From Glycomyces dulcitolivorans (GTDB taxonomy: Bacteria; Actinomycetota; Actinomycetes; Mycobacteriales; Micromonosporaceae): a stretch of DNA of 64,000 nt. Each line of letters opens with the position of its first letter. The stretch's first letter is position 1. This document shows positions 27,196 to 35,316 of the stretch, piece by piece. The stretch lies in the NCBI RefSeq assembly GCF_003265355.1, contig NZ_QFRW01000096.1, positions 1 to 64,000 of the forward strand, read 5' to 3'. Below the pieces are notes generated by a model. That model was given only the letters and a program-made list of their open reading frames with translations. It was not told the origin of the DNA and did no database searches. The position numbers and the translations under genes were made by a program.

Positions 27196-27217
27196 TCAGC
27201 TCAAAGGAGGCTCACAG
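27196..27217 (-). promoter_or_regulatory. Direct-repeat site A, before the MacB operon
   Basis: On the minus strand CTGTGAGCCTC is followed directly by CTTTGAGCTGA: two copies of CTNTGAGC in 11-base phase. This is the spacing bound by OmpR-type regulators. Matching sites occur before the regulator gene and before the second adaptor gene. Confidence 0.5.
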
Positions 27218-27220
27218 TAG

Positions 27221-28720
27221 CTAGGACTTCGGCAGGAGGACCCGGAACGTGGCGCCGCCGCCGGGCGTCTCCGAGAGCCGCACGCACCCGCCGTGGCCGG
27301 TGACGATGGCCGCGACGATCGACAGGCCGAGCCCGGAGCCGCCTTCGGTGCCGCGGACGCGGCCCTGGTCGACGCGGTAGAGCCGCTCGAAGACCGCTTC
27401 GGCGTGCTCGGGGGCGACGCCGGGGCCGGTGTCGGCGACCTCGACGACGGCCGCCGGGAGCGCGGGCAGGTCGCCGACCTGCGCGAGGCAGCGCGGGCCG
27501 GGGCTGTGGCTCCAGCCGATGCGCACGGCGATCCGGGCGTTCCCGGGCGTGTACCTGAGCGCGTTCGCGATGAGGTTGGTGAGGACCTGCCGCAGGCGCG
27601 GCTCGTCGCCGGTGATGTCGACGGCGTCGAGGAACTCGTCCGCACCTCCCGCCAAGGGCTCCAAGGCGATGAAGCGTCCGGGCGCGCGGATGTGGGCGTC
27701 GCCCACGACGTCGGCGGCGACGCCGAGCAGGTCCACGGGGCCGCGCTGGAGCGGCCGCTGCCGGTCGAGTGCGGCGAGGAGCATGAGGTCGTCGAGGAGC
27801 AGGCCCATGCGCCGCGACTCGGCCTCGATGCGGCCGATGGTGTCGTCCATGACGGGCCCGGGCGGGACGCCGCCGCGGCGGTACAGCTGCGCGAAGCCCT
27901 TGATCGAGGTCAGCGGGGTGCGCAGCTCGTGCGAGGCGTCGGCGAGGAACTGCCGCAGCCGCGCCTCGGAGGCGGCGCTGTCGTCCAATGCGGACTGGAT
28001 GCGGCCGAGCATCGTGTTGAGCGCCTGGCCGAGCCGCCCGGTCTCGGTGTGCGGGTCGGTGTCGGTGACGCGCTCGTCCATGCGGCCCTCGGCGATCGCG
28101 GCCGCGGTGGCCTCCATCCGGTCGAGGGGCCGCAGTCCGAGGCGCGCGACCCAGAACGCGCTCACCGCGAGCAGCAGCAGGATCGCGAGCACCACGCCGC
28201 CGCCGATGAGCAGCAGCGATTCGGTTGCGGCGCTGACGTACTCGGAGGACAGCGCGAAGACGACGTACTCGCCGGTCCCGTCGGTCTCGCCCGTCTCCTC
28301 GACGAGGACCCGCCACGAGTTCCCGTCGGCGTCCTGCACCGTGTACGGACTGTCCACATGCGACGTGAAGTCGCCGAGCCCGGTCAGTTCGGCGGCGTCC
28401 TCGCCGCCGACCGCGCGCACCAGTTCGCCGCCGGAGTCGTAGATGTAGACGCGGGGGCTGTCGGGCAGCCCCGCCTGCGGCCCGGGCGGGTTGAAGTCGT
28501 ACGGGACGGTCTCGTCGGGCTGGGTCGCGCGGGGCTGGTTCTGGTGGGTCATCTCCGCGGCGGTCGTCAGCTGCGAGTCGATCCGGTCGATGAGGACGTT
28601 CTGGAGCAGGGCGGTGGCGATGAGGATCGCGGCGGCCAGCGCGAGCGCGCACAGCGTCACGATCGTGAACGCCATGCGGGAGCGGACGGTCCAGTGCCGC
28701 CAGCGCCGCGGCCTGATCAT
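27221..28720 (-). CDS. Two-component sensor histidine kinase
   Basis: 499 aa. Two membrane helices (~16-38 and ~170-192) enclose an extracytoplasmic sensor of about 130 residues. HAMP linker, then HisKA with SHELRTPLTSIKG (His264), and HATPase with NLIANALRYTP, DTGPGV and GGSGLGLSIV. It phosphorylates the response regulator encoded directly upstream, whose stop overlaps this gene's ATG. The signal is unknown; the adjacent pump genes suggest envelope stress or an exported compound. Confidence 0.93.
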   Translation of the reverse strand: MIRPRRWRHWTVRSRMAFTIVTLCALALAAAILIATALLQNVLIDRIDSQLTTAAEMTHQNQPRATQPDETVPYDFNPPGPQAGLPDSPRVYIYDSGGELVRAVGGEDAAELTGLGDFTSHVDSPYTVQDADGNSWRVLVEETGETDGTGEYVVFALSSEYVSAATESLLLIGGGVVLAILLLLAVSAFWVARLGLRPLDRMEATAAAIAEGRMDERVTDTDPHTETGRLGQALNTMLGRIQSALDDSAASEARLRQFLADASHELRTPLTSIKGFAQLYRRGGVPPGPVMDDTIGRIEAESRRMGLLLDDLMLLAALDRQRPLQRGPVDLLGVAADVVGDAHIRAPGRFIALEPLAGGADEFLDAVDITGDEPRLRQVLTNLIANALRYTPGNARIAVRIGWSHSPGPRCLAQVGDLPALPAAVVEVADTGPGVAPEHAEAVFERLYRVDQGRVRGTEGGSGLGLSIVAAIVTGHGGCVRLSETPGGGATFRVLLPKS

Positions 28721-29424
28721 TTCCGGCGGGGTTCTCGGAGGGCGTAGCCGAAGCCGCGCACGGTCTGGATGAGGGGCGGTTCGAGGACGTCGATCTTCTT
28801 GCGCAGGTAGTAGACGTAGGACTCGACGATGCGGCCGTTGCCGCCGAAGTCGTAGTTCCAGACGCGGTCGAGGATCTGCGATTTGGAGACGACCTTGCCG
28901 GCGTTGACCATGAGGTAGCGCAGGAGTTTGAACTCGGTGGGCGACAGCTCGATCGGGTTGCCGGCGCGGCGGACTTCGTGGACGGTCTCGTCGAGTTCGA
29001 GGTCGGCGTAGCGCAGGACGCGGTCCTCGGCGGGGGCGGGGGCCTTGGCGCGGCGGAGGATCGCCTGGATGCGGAGGACGACCTCTTCGAGGTCGAAGGG
29101 CTTGGTGACGTAGTCGTCGCCGCCGACGGTGAGGCCGGTGACGCGGTCGCGGACGGCGTCGCGGGCGGTGAGGAAGAGGACGGGGAGGTCGCGTTCGGCG
29201 CGGAGGCGCTTGGCGACTTCGAAGCCGTCCATGTCGGGGAGCATGACGTCGAGGATGACGAGGTCGGGTTCGAATCTCCCGGCGGCGCGGAGGGCTTCGG
29301 CGGCGTCGTGGGCGACTTCGACCTCGAATCCGGTCAGGCGCAGTGTCGCGGACAGGAGCGCGCCGATGTTCACCTCGTCGTCGACGACGAGGACTCGGTC
29401 CTTGTGTTCAGGCGCTTCGCTCAC
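28717..29424 (-). CDS. OmpR/PhoB-type response regulator
   Basis: 235 aa from GTG 29424 with an AAGGAG ribosome site. The receiver domain has Asp59 as phosphoacceptor (LVILDVMLP), the acidic pair at Asp15-Asp16 and Lys in VTKPFD. A C-terminal winged helix (SPTEFKLLRYLMVNAGKVVSKSQIL...RGFGYALRE) follows. It is predicted to bind direct repeats in 11-base phase; candidate sites are at 29486-29507 (its own promoter), 27196-27217 and 30627-30657. Confidence 0.94.
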   Translation of the reverse strand: MSEAPEHKDRVLVVDDEVNIGALLSATLRLTGFEVEVAHDAAEALRAAGRFEPDLVILDVMLPDMDGFEVAKRLRAERDLPVLFLTARDAVRDRVTGLTVGGDDYVTKPFDLEEVVLRIQAILRRAKAPAPAEDRVLRYADLELDETVHEVRRAGNPIELSPTEFKLLRYLMVNAGKVVSKSQILDRVWNYDFGGNGRIVESYVYYLRKKIDVLEPPLIQTVRGFGYALREPRRK

Positions 29425-29485
29425 CAGGGCTCCTTTTCTCAGTGCCCTGAATGCCTATCGCCGCAGGCCGTGGCCTTGCTGGGAG

Positions 29486-29507
29486 AAAGCTCAAAGAAAT
29501 GTCAGAG
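29486..29507 (-). promoter_or_regulatory. Direct-repeat site B, before the response regulator
   Basis: On the minus strand CTCTGACATTT is followed by CTTTGAGCTTT, again two half-sites in 11-base phase, 62 bases upstream of the regulator start. It suggests autoregulation. Confidence 0.5.
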
Positions 29508-29518
29508 TCCGCCGGAGT

Positions 29519-30592
29519 CTAGTCGGTGCCGAGGCTGACGGTGTCGCCTTCGCCGAGTCCGGAGGCGATGGCGACGCCGTCGTCGCCGCGGAGGCCGAGG
29601 ACGACGTCGCGGGTCTCGGTGGTGCCGTCGTCGTTGACGACGACGGCGGTGGCGGTGTCGCCGTCGATGTCCTGGAGGGCGGCGGCGGGGACCCAGAGGG
29701 TGTCGGGGGCGCTGTCGAGGACGACGGTGACCGTGGCGGTGGAGCCGGCGAGGGCGTCCTCGGGGGCTTCGGCGAGGCCGATGGTGACGCCGTAGGTGAC
29801 GAGGCTGTCGGTGGCGGTGCCGACGAGGTCGATGGCGCCGACCTGCGCGTCGACTGCCGGGTCGTCGCCGAAGGTCACGGTGACGGCTTGGCCGACGGTG
29901 AGCGCGGCGGCGTCGGCTTCGGCGAAGTCGGCGGCGACGGTGACCGAGGAGAGGTCGGCGAACTCGATGAGGGCGGTCCCGGCGGCGAGGACGGTGCCTT
30001 CGCTGGCGGAGACGGACATGACAGTGCCGTCGGCGGGCGCGGTGATGACGGTGGCGTCGAGGGCGGCCTCGGCGTCTTCGAGGTCGGCTTCGGCCTGGTT
30101 GAGGCGCTGCTGGGCGGTGAGGATCGCGTCGGTGCCGGAGGAGGTGTCGCAGGAGGTGCCGGTCTGGCCGCCCATGGCCGCCTGGTCGGTGGCGGCGGCC
30201 GCGGTCTCGCAGGACTCGGCCTCGGAGGCGTCGGTTTCGGCCTCGTCGAGCTCGTCTTCTGCCTCATCGAGAGCGGTCTGGGCGTCGTCGACGTCTTCGG
30301 ATGCCTCGGTGTCGTCAATGGCTGCAAGCACATCGCCTTCGGCGACGACGTCCCCGGCGGCGACGTTGACTTCGGTGACCTCGGCTTCGGTCTCGAATCC
30401 GAGCGACCACGACCGGGCCGCAGCGACCGTGCCCGACGCCGAGGCGGTGAGCGAGACGTCGCCGCGTTCGACTTCGACCGTGGTGGCGGCGGTGGCGGGT
30501 TCGGCATCGCCGAGGAGGAGGTACGCGGCGGTGCCGCCCGCGGCGAGCACGAGGGCCGATGCGGCGATCACCGCGGTCTTGACTGATGCCAT
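29519..30592 (-). CDS. HlyD/RND-type adaptor without its own permease
   Basis: 357 aa from ATG 30592. N-terminal anchor helix (~5-25), lipoyl half-motifs (SWSLGFETEAEVTEVNVAAGDVV and TVITAPADGTVMSVS), an acidic coiled hairpin with two Cys (ESCETAA and GTSCDTSS) that could link by disulfide, and beta-barrel domains. It resembles the adaptor at 25973 but has no permease or ATPase beside it, so it may serve the same pump or act with a pump elsewhere. A three-copy direct repeat lies 35 bases upstream. Confidence 0.83.
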   Translation of the reverse strand: MASVKTAVIAASALVLAAGGTAAYLLLGDAEPATAATTVEVERGDVSLTASASGTVAAARSWSLGFETEAEVTEVNVAAGDVVAEGDVLAAIDDTEASEDVDDAQTALDEAEDELDEAETDASEAESCETAAAATDQAAMGGQTGTSCDTSSGTDAILTAQQRLNQAEADLEDAEAALDATVITAPADGTVMSVSASEGTVLAAGTALIEFADLSSVTVAADFAEADAAALTVGQAVTVTFGDDPAVDAQVGAIDLVGTATDSLVTYGVTIGLAEAPEDALAGSTATVTVVLDSAPDTLWVPAAALQDIDGDTATAVVVNDDGTTETRDVVLGLRGDDGVAIASGLGEGDTVSLGTD

Positions 30593-30626
30593 GTGCTGAA
30601 GCGTCGGCGGGCGCGCTCGGGGCGCC

Positions 30627-30657
30627 CTCAACCGGACCTCAGAACCGACTCAGAACC
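30627..30657 (-). promoter_or_regulatory. Direct-repeat site C, before the second adaptor
   Basis: On the minus strand GGTTCTGAGTC, GGTTCTGAGGT and CCGGTTGAGGG follow each other in 11-base phase: two identical 9-mers plus a weaker third. The site overlaps the 3' end of the small upstream gene. Confidence 0.5.
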
Positions 30658-30880
30658 GGCGGGGCCCGCCCTGACCCGCAGGGCGGGCCCTAGGGCCCAC
30701 GGCCTCGTCGATCTCGCGCAGTCTCCTGACGGCATCCTCTCCGCCCTGCCGCAGCACCCGTTCCCGGGCCCTGCGGTACGTGTCCAGCAGTGCGGCCTGC
30801 TCTTCCAGCGGCAGCATCCCGGACCGCTGCACCGCCAGCGCCAGGCCCGCGACCCGGTCGACCTCATCGACAACCCTCAT
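30650..30880 (-). CDS. Small helical hypothetical protein, 76 aa
   Basis: Not recognised. From ATG 30880 the sequence is almost wholly helical and charged (RRARERVLRQGGEDAVRRLREIDEAV), with no membrane segment or Cys. It is co-directional with the second adaptor, 57 bases upstream of it. The ribosome site is weak. It may be a small regulatory or DNA-binding protein, but a chance frame cannot be excluded. Confidence 0.4.
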   Translation of the reverse strand: MRVVDEVDRVAGLALAVQRSGMLPLEEQAALLDTYRRARERVLRQGGEDAVRRLREIDEAVGPRARPAGQGGPRRF

Positions 30881-31068
30881 ACCCCGAATCTCCGCGACCC
30901 GGTGGGCCGCAAGGCGAACACTGCATGAACGCCGCCCCACACGGCGGCCTCAATCGGCGCCGAGGGCATTTGCGTCAACGGACCGGCTCGGTTTGGGGGT
31001 GGCCGATTCCGCGTCACTGGTTCACGCTCATTTCGTTCGCGGAGACCCATTCGACCGAAAGGCCGTTC

Positions 31069-31899
31069 ATGAGTATCAATTGCGCTCTTCCCGGATCCTC
31101 GCCGAGGCGGGGAACTGCAAAGCGGTTCACACGTGCCGAGCACTTCGACTCCTTCGCCGAGCTGCTCTTCGCGACCAGAGTGGGGCACCGGCTGGACATC
31201 GGCGAGGTCGCGATCCTCACGAACACCAAGGCTCACATGGTCGCCAGGTTCGAATCGGCTCGCTCGATTCCCCACATGCTGTTCCTTCGCGGGTTGCGGG
31301 ACGCACTCGACCTCCCGTTGGCGTGGCTCGAATGCTGCATCGACCACTTCGCATGGGCGAACGCCTCGGAGGAACTCCGGAACTCACAGGAGGAAGAGGA
31401 GTTCCTCGGTCTGGCCGACACTCCGATCGGATCGAAGGAGGAGAAGAAGCGGCTCGATCGACTTTGGCTCAAGTACGACTACATCCCCAAGGCCGTCGCA
31501 CGCCGCATCGTGTTCAATGCCTCCGAGCGCGAGGATTTCGCTCAGGAGGCCCAGATCAGCCTCCGAAGCGCGGTTCTCATGCACCTCCCGTATCTCGGGA
31601 AGTTCCAGTCGTACGCGTGGAAACGGTGCGAAGGGAAGACCCGCGGCGTGCTCAGCGCGAAGTATTACGGGGAGACGCCCGAGGCCCTCAGGAGGCGACA
31701 TGCGAGGGTGCTCAAGGCGATGAGAGAGCACCAAGCCGAGCACGGGTGCAGACCGTCGACATACCAGCTAATGTCCGCCACCGGGTTGACCTGGGGCGAG
31801 GTGATGGACTCGGAGCACTTCCACCACATCCGCCAGCATGAGGTCTCTTTCGACGATCCGTGCGGTGGCAACGGCCGGACCTACGGCGACTTCATCTGA
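31069..31899 (+). CDS. XRE-type HTH fused to sigma-70 regions 2-3, no region 4
   Basis: 276 aa, start ATG 31069 with GAAAGG 6 bases upstream. Residues ~30-88 look like an XRE helix-turn-helix (EVAILTNTKAHMVARFE, RSIPHMLFLRGLRDAL). Residues ~125-198 match sigma-70 region 2 (KYDYIPKAVARRIV, DFAQEAQISLRSAV, FQSYAWKRCEGKTRGVL). Residues ~203-248 match region 3 (REHQAEHGCRPSTYQLMSAT). Residues 257-276 resemble the region 3.2 linker (HEVSFDDP...GRTYGDFI). The protein stops exactly where region 4, the -35-binding domain, should begin, and a convergent gene ends 10 bases later. It may be a sigma-like factor whose promoter recognition uses the XRE domain, or a repurposed regulator. GC is a little lower than in neighbouring genes. 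Confidence 0.7.
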   Translation: MSINCALPGSSPRRGTAKRFTRAEHFDSFAELLFATRVGHRLDIGEVAILTNTKAHMVARFESARSIPHMLFLRGLRDALDLPLAWLECCIDHFAWANASEELRNSQEEEEFLGLADTPIGSKEEKKRLDRLWLKYDYIPKAVARRIVFNASEREDFAQEAQISLRSAVLMHLPYLGKFQSYAWKRCEGKTRGVLSAKYYGETPEALRRRHARVLKAMREHQAEHGCRPSTYQLMSATGLTWGEVMDSEHFHHIRQHEVSFDDPCGGNGRTYGDFI

Positions 31900-31908
31900 T
31901 CACCAGCG

Positions 31909-33315
31909 TCAAAACCCTCCCAAGGCGCGGCCGATGATGCGGGCGGCTTCGGGGAAGGCGCCGGGGTTGGGGCCGGAGTAGTTGAGGCGCAGGTAGGCGC
32001 CGGTGGGTTCGGCGGGGAACCATTCGTCGCCGGGGACGACGAGGACGCCGGCGTCCTCGCAGGCGCGGGCGAGCGCGGGCAGGTCGGTGGCGTCGGGGAG
32101 GCGGGCCCAGAGGTTCAGGCCCCCTTGGGGAATGGCTTCGAGGTGGGCTTGCGGGGCGTGTTCGGCGAGGCCGGCGGCCATGAGGTCGCGGCGGGCGGCG
32201 AGCTGGTGGCGGAGGCCGCGGAGGTGGGTGCGCCAGGCGGGCTGGGTGACGACGTCGACGGCGACGGCCTGGAGGAGGCCGCTGACGTACATGGACTCGG
32301 CGGCGGCGTCGGCGAGGATGCGGTCGCGGGCGGGGCCGCGGGCGATGACGGCGGCGACGCGGACGGCGGTGGAGACGCTCTTGGTGAGGGACCGGACGTA
32401 GACGACGTGCCCGCCGTCGTCGCGGGCGGCCACGGGCCGCGCTTCGGCGCCGATGCCGAACTCGTGGGCCCAGTCGTCCTCGATGAGGAAGGCGCCGTGG
32501 GCGCGGACGACGTCGAGGACGCGTTCGGCGAGGCCGGTGCTCCATTGGACGCCGGTGGGGTTGGCGAAGTTCGGCTGGGCGTAGAACGCGCGGGCGCCGG
32601 TGCGCTCGAACGCTTCGGCGAGGACGTCCGGGTCGGGCCCGTCGGGGCCGACGGGGATGGGGACGAGGTCGACGTGTTCCCTTGCGGCGGCCACGATGGC
32701 GCCCCAGAAGGTGGGCGATTCGATCAGGAGGGGCCGGCCGGGGCCGACGAGGACGCGGAACAGGGAGGAGAGTCCGGTCTGACTGCCGGGGACGACGATG
32801 ACGTCGCTGGGCGCGGGCGGGGCGACGCCGGCGGGCGCGGTCTCGCCGAGTTCGGCGGCGAACCAGTTCTGGAGTTCGGGGAGCCCCGCGGCGGGCGGTT
32901 TGCTCATGGCCATGTCGCCGCGCGCGGCCCGCGTGAACGCGCCGCGGACGATGCGCTCGGGCAGCAGTTCCCGGTCGGGGTAGCCGGAGTGGAGCGCGAT
33001 GACCTCGTTCCCGGCGGTCTTCAGCGCGGTCGGCAGGCGCGGGACGCGCGCGGGCGGCGCCCCGAGAGCGGCGGTCTGCCAGCGGTAGTCGCTGGGCCTG
33101 GCGGTGCGCACGGCCCGCACGAAGGTCCCGACGCCGGGCCTGCTCTCCAGCAGCCCTTGGGAGGCGAGGGCGCGCAGCGCCTTCTGCACGGTGACGGGGC
33201 TGGCGGCGAAGTCGGCGACGAGTTCCCTGGTCGACGGCAGCCTGGTCCCGGGTGCGGCGAGCGCGATCCGTTCGCGGAGTGCTTCCACGATCCGCGCACT
33301 GCTATCGTTGAACAT
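31909..33315 (-). CDS. MocR/PdxR-type regulator (GntR HTH fused to aminotransferase)
   Basis: 468 aa. A GntR winged helix (~5-75; GTRLPSTRELVADF, VTVQKALRALASQGLLE) is joined to a fold-type I aminotransferase domain. That domain keeps the PLP Lys (YVRSLTKSVSTAVR), the Asp/Tyr side (FLIEDDWAHEF) and the NFANPTG motif. MocR proteins are usually regulators that sense PLP or an amino acid. Its ATG overlaps the ATG of the divergent EamA transporter by two bases. A palindromic site covers both starts, so it very likely controls the transporter and itself. Confidence 0.92.
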   Translation of the reverse strand: MFNDSSARIVEALRERIALAAPGTRLPSTRELVADFAASPVTVQKALRALASQGLLESRPGVGTFVRAVRTARPSDYRWQTAALGAPPARVPRLPTALKTAGNEVIALHSGYPDRELLPERIVRGAFTRAARGDMAMSKPPAAGLPELQNWFAAELGETAPAGVAPPAPSDVIVVPGSQTGLSSLFRVLVGPGRPLLIESPTFWGAIVAAAREHVDLVPIPVGPDGPDPDVLAEAFERTGARAFYAQPNFANPTGVQWSTGLAERVLDVVRAHGAFLIEDDWAHEFGIGAEARPVAARDDGGHVVYVRSLTKSVSTAVRVAAVIARGPARDRILADAAAESMYVSGLLQAVAVDVVTQPAWRTHLRGLRHQLAARRDLMAAGLAEHAPQAHLEAIPQGGLNLWARLPDATDLPALARACEDAGVLVVPGDEWFPAEPTGAYLRLNYSGPNPGAFPEAARIIGRALGGF

Positions 33316-33331
33316 GAGAGACAACAGTAGC
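33301..33331. promoter_or_regulatory. Palindromic divergent promoter/operator covering two start codons
   Basis: GCTATCGTTG (33301-33310) and CAACAGTAGC (33322-33331) are inverted copies matching at 8 of 10 positions around an 11-base centre that contains CATG. Each arm holds a TANNNT box (TATCGT for the plus gene, TACTGT for the minus gene), 5 and 8 bases from the respective ATG. Confidence 0.5.
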
Positions 33332-34231
33332 GCTACCGCGCTCGCGACGCCACCGCTATCGCGCACGCGGGCCGGGCTGTGGTGGGGCCTGCTCGGCGTG
33401 GCGGCGTTCTCGCTGACCCTGCCGCTCACCCGGATCGCCGTCGAGGGCATGTCCCCGCTGTTCATCGGCGCGGGCCGCGCGGTCATCGCCGCCGTCCTCG
33501 CGGGCATCGCGTTGGCGGTCACGCGGCAGCGGCTCCCCACCTGGACCCAGTGGCGGCGCCTCGTGTTCGTCGCGGCCGGCGTCGTCGCCGGGTTCGGGCT
33601 GCTCACCTCGTTCGCCTTGCAGCACACGTCGGCGAGCCACGGGGCCGTCGTCATCGCGCTGCTGCCGGCCGCGACCGCCGCGGCCACGGTGCTGCGCACC
33701 CGCGAGCACCCGCCGCGGCGCTTCTGGCTCGCGGCCGGCGCGGGTGCTGTCGCCGCGGTCGTCTTCGCCGCCTTGGGGAACGGCGGCCTCGGTGAACTCG
33801 GCTGGCCCGACCTGCTCCTGTTCGCCGCCGTCGCGGCGGCCGCGGTCGGCTACACCGAGGGCGGCCTCCTCGCCCGCGAACTCGGTGCCTGGCAGACGAT
33901 CTCGTGGGCCCTCGTCCTCGGCGCCCCGGTGATGACCGCGGCGACGGCCTTCGCACTCGCCGCCGAGCCCTTGTCCGCCACGCCGGTCCAGTGGAGCGCC
34001 TTCGCGTACCTGGCGGCCGTGAGCATGTTCCTCGGCTTCTTCGCCTGGTACCGCGGCCTCGCCCTCGGCCCCATGGCCCAGGTCAGCCAGGTGCAGCTCG
34101 TGCAGCCGGTCATGACGATCGCCTGGTCGGCCCTCCTCCTCGGCGAGCCCCTCGGTCTCCCCACCCTCCTCGGCGGCCTCGCCGTCGTCGCCTGCGCCGC
34201 CCTCGCGGTCAGATCCCGCCTCCCGCAATGA
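33314..34231 (+). CDS. EamA/DMT-family transporter
   Basis: 305 aa with ten predicted membrane helices in two five-helix repeats. It has EamA patterns such as PLFIGAGRAVIAAVLAG in the first half and AQVSQVQLVQPVMTIAWSALLLGEPL in the second. The drug/metabolite transporter superfamily exports amino acids and other metabolites. The divergent MocR-type regulator suggests an amino-acid or PLP-related substrate. The ATG at 33314 shares two bases with the regulator's start; an upstream start would run into the regulator's coding sequence. Confidence 0.9.
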   Translation: MRDNSSATALATPPLSRTRAGLWWGLLGVAAFSLTLPLTRIAVEGMSPLFIGAGRAVIAAVLAGIALAVTRQRLPTWTQWRRLVFVAAGVVAGFGLLTSFALQHTSASHGAVVIALLPAATAAATVLRTREHPPRRFWLAAGAGAVAAVVFAALGNGGLGELGWPDLLLFAAVAAAAVGYTEGGLLARELGAWQTISWALVLGAPVMTAATAFALAAEPLSATPVQWSAFAYLAAVSMFLGFFAWYRGLALGPMAQVSQVQLVQPVMTIAWSALLLGEPLGLPTLLGGLAVVACAALAVRSRLPQ

Positions 34232-34233
34232 GA

Positions 34234-34263
34234 ACGGCCCCCGCCGGGAGGAGCGGGGGCCGT
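34234..34263. terminator. Terminator between convergent genes
   Basis: An 11-bp perfect stem, ACGGCCCCCGC / GCGGGGGCCGT, with an 8-base loop, starting three bases after the EamA stop. The minus-strand gene ends 15 bases further on. Confidence 0.75.
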
Positions 34264-34277
34264 CGTCCAAAAGAGAG

Positions 34278-34937
34278 TTAGTCGTTTTCGAGCGCGTGCC
34301 AGACCGGTTCGGTGCTCAGGTCGAGCACCAGCGAGGTCACGTCGTCGGGCGTCACCTGGAGCGGGCCTTCGAAAGCGCCCCACCAGGACCAGCTCGCGGA
34401 GCCGTCCGGGTAGAACGCGGCGGCCTCCACATAGGTCCCGTCGGTCGTGTACGCGACCACGGTCCCGTCGGCGAGCTCGGTCGACTCGCACTCGGTGTCG
34501 TCGGCACGGCACTGGAGCAGGTAGTGCGCGTCGTACTCCCCGCCGTCGGTGAGGTCCTGGACCCCGGGGGTGATTCCGCCGGGCAGGTAGACCGCGGTCT
34601 CGAAGCCCTCGCCGGTCTCGTTCACCCAGAAGTCGGCGCGGAACTTGCGCTGCACGGGCGTCTCGTTGGCGCCGTCGATGTAGTAGTTCTGGAGCCGGAC
34701 GGCCTCCAGGCTGTTGTCGAAGGTCCAGTCTCCGAACTGCGTCGCGAGCGCGTCGTCGACGTCGGCCTGGAACTCGGCGGTGTACTCGTCCCGCACGAAG
34801 TCCCACTTCTCGGAGTACTCCCAGCCCTCCTCCGGGATCTCGGTCTCCTGCGCGGAGGCGGCGGTCGCCGGGAGGAACACCGCGGCGGCCGCGATGGCGG
34901 CGAAGGCGGTGCGGGTGGCGGTCTTGGCAGTGGACAT
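34278..34937 (-). CDS. Secreted hypothetical protein
   Basis: 219 aa from ATG 34937 with AAAGGTGA upstream. Sec signal peptide with cleavage after ASA (residues ~28-30), then an acidic, aromatic-rich mature protein with one Cys pair (LLQCRADDTECES), consistent with an extracellular beta protein. Not recognised. It is monocistronic, with a well-formed promoter. Confidence 0.75.
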   Translation of the reverse strand: MSTAKTATRTAFAAIAAAAVFLPATAASAQETEIPEEGWEYSEKWDFVRDEYTAEFQADVDDALATQFGDWTFDNSLEAVRLQNYYIDGANETPVQRKFRADFWVNETGEGFETAVYLPGGITPGVQDLTDGGEYDAHYLLQCRADDTECESTELADGTVVAYTTDGTYVEAAAFYPDGSASWSWWGAFEGPLQVTPDDVTSLVLDLSTEPVWHALEND

Positions 34938-34974
34938 GAAGATCACCTTTCGGAAGAACCATTCACTTGTCCTC

Positions 34975-35003
34975 TTTATAATCCCTTACCACCCAAAGGT
35001 AAA
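34975..35003 (-). promoter_or_regulatory. Promoter of the secreted protein gene
   Basis: Minus strand TTTACC (34998-35003), 17-base spacer, TATAAA (34975-34980). The -10 is unusually AT-rich for this genome. The leader would be about 30 bases and contain the ribosome site. Confidence 0.6.
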
Positions 35004-35316
35004 CGAACTTGTGTAATACATCCATTTTCCGGTGCCGATGCAACCGAATCCGCCCACAATGGCGTCCCCCTGCATACGCGCGAACGGGCCCGGCGGGTTG
35101 CCCAGCCAGGCCCGTTCTTGTCGAAGACGAAGCGTGCAGAGCCGACAAAACAGCCGGATCCCAAGAAGTTGCGCGAATGTGTCATCATGTTCTGACCGCC
35201 GGTAGCCACACGCGCACCAGTCGTGCTTCAGCGCCGAACACGACCACATACCGACGCCCCGCCCCGAGCCCCATAGCGGACGACTCCCCGTCCCGCCCAT
35301 GCCCAGGAGGTAGCCG
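35004..35316. other. Gene-free stretch with an orphan hairpin
   Basis: Between the secreted-protein promoter and the WXG-like gene. A hairpin with arms AACGGGCC (35083-35090) and GGCCCGTT (35109-35116), extended by GGC/GCC, has terminator form but no gene obviously ends there. Base composition is lower in GC than the flanks. No convincing short gene was found. Confidence 0.5.

Noticed and set aside
32125-33330. 401-aa plus-strand frame opposite the MocR gene
   Set aside because: Low-complexity Gly/Asp/Val composition, overlapped completely by a well-identified gene.
34976-35209. 77-aa minus-strand frame upstream of the secreted protein
   Set aside because: It includes the promoter of the next gene and a hairpin; no ribosome site and no recognisable protein pattern.
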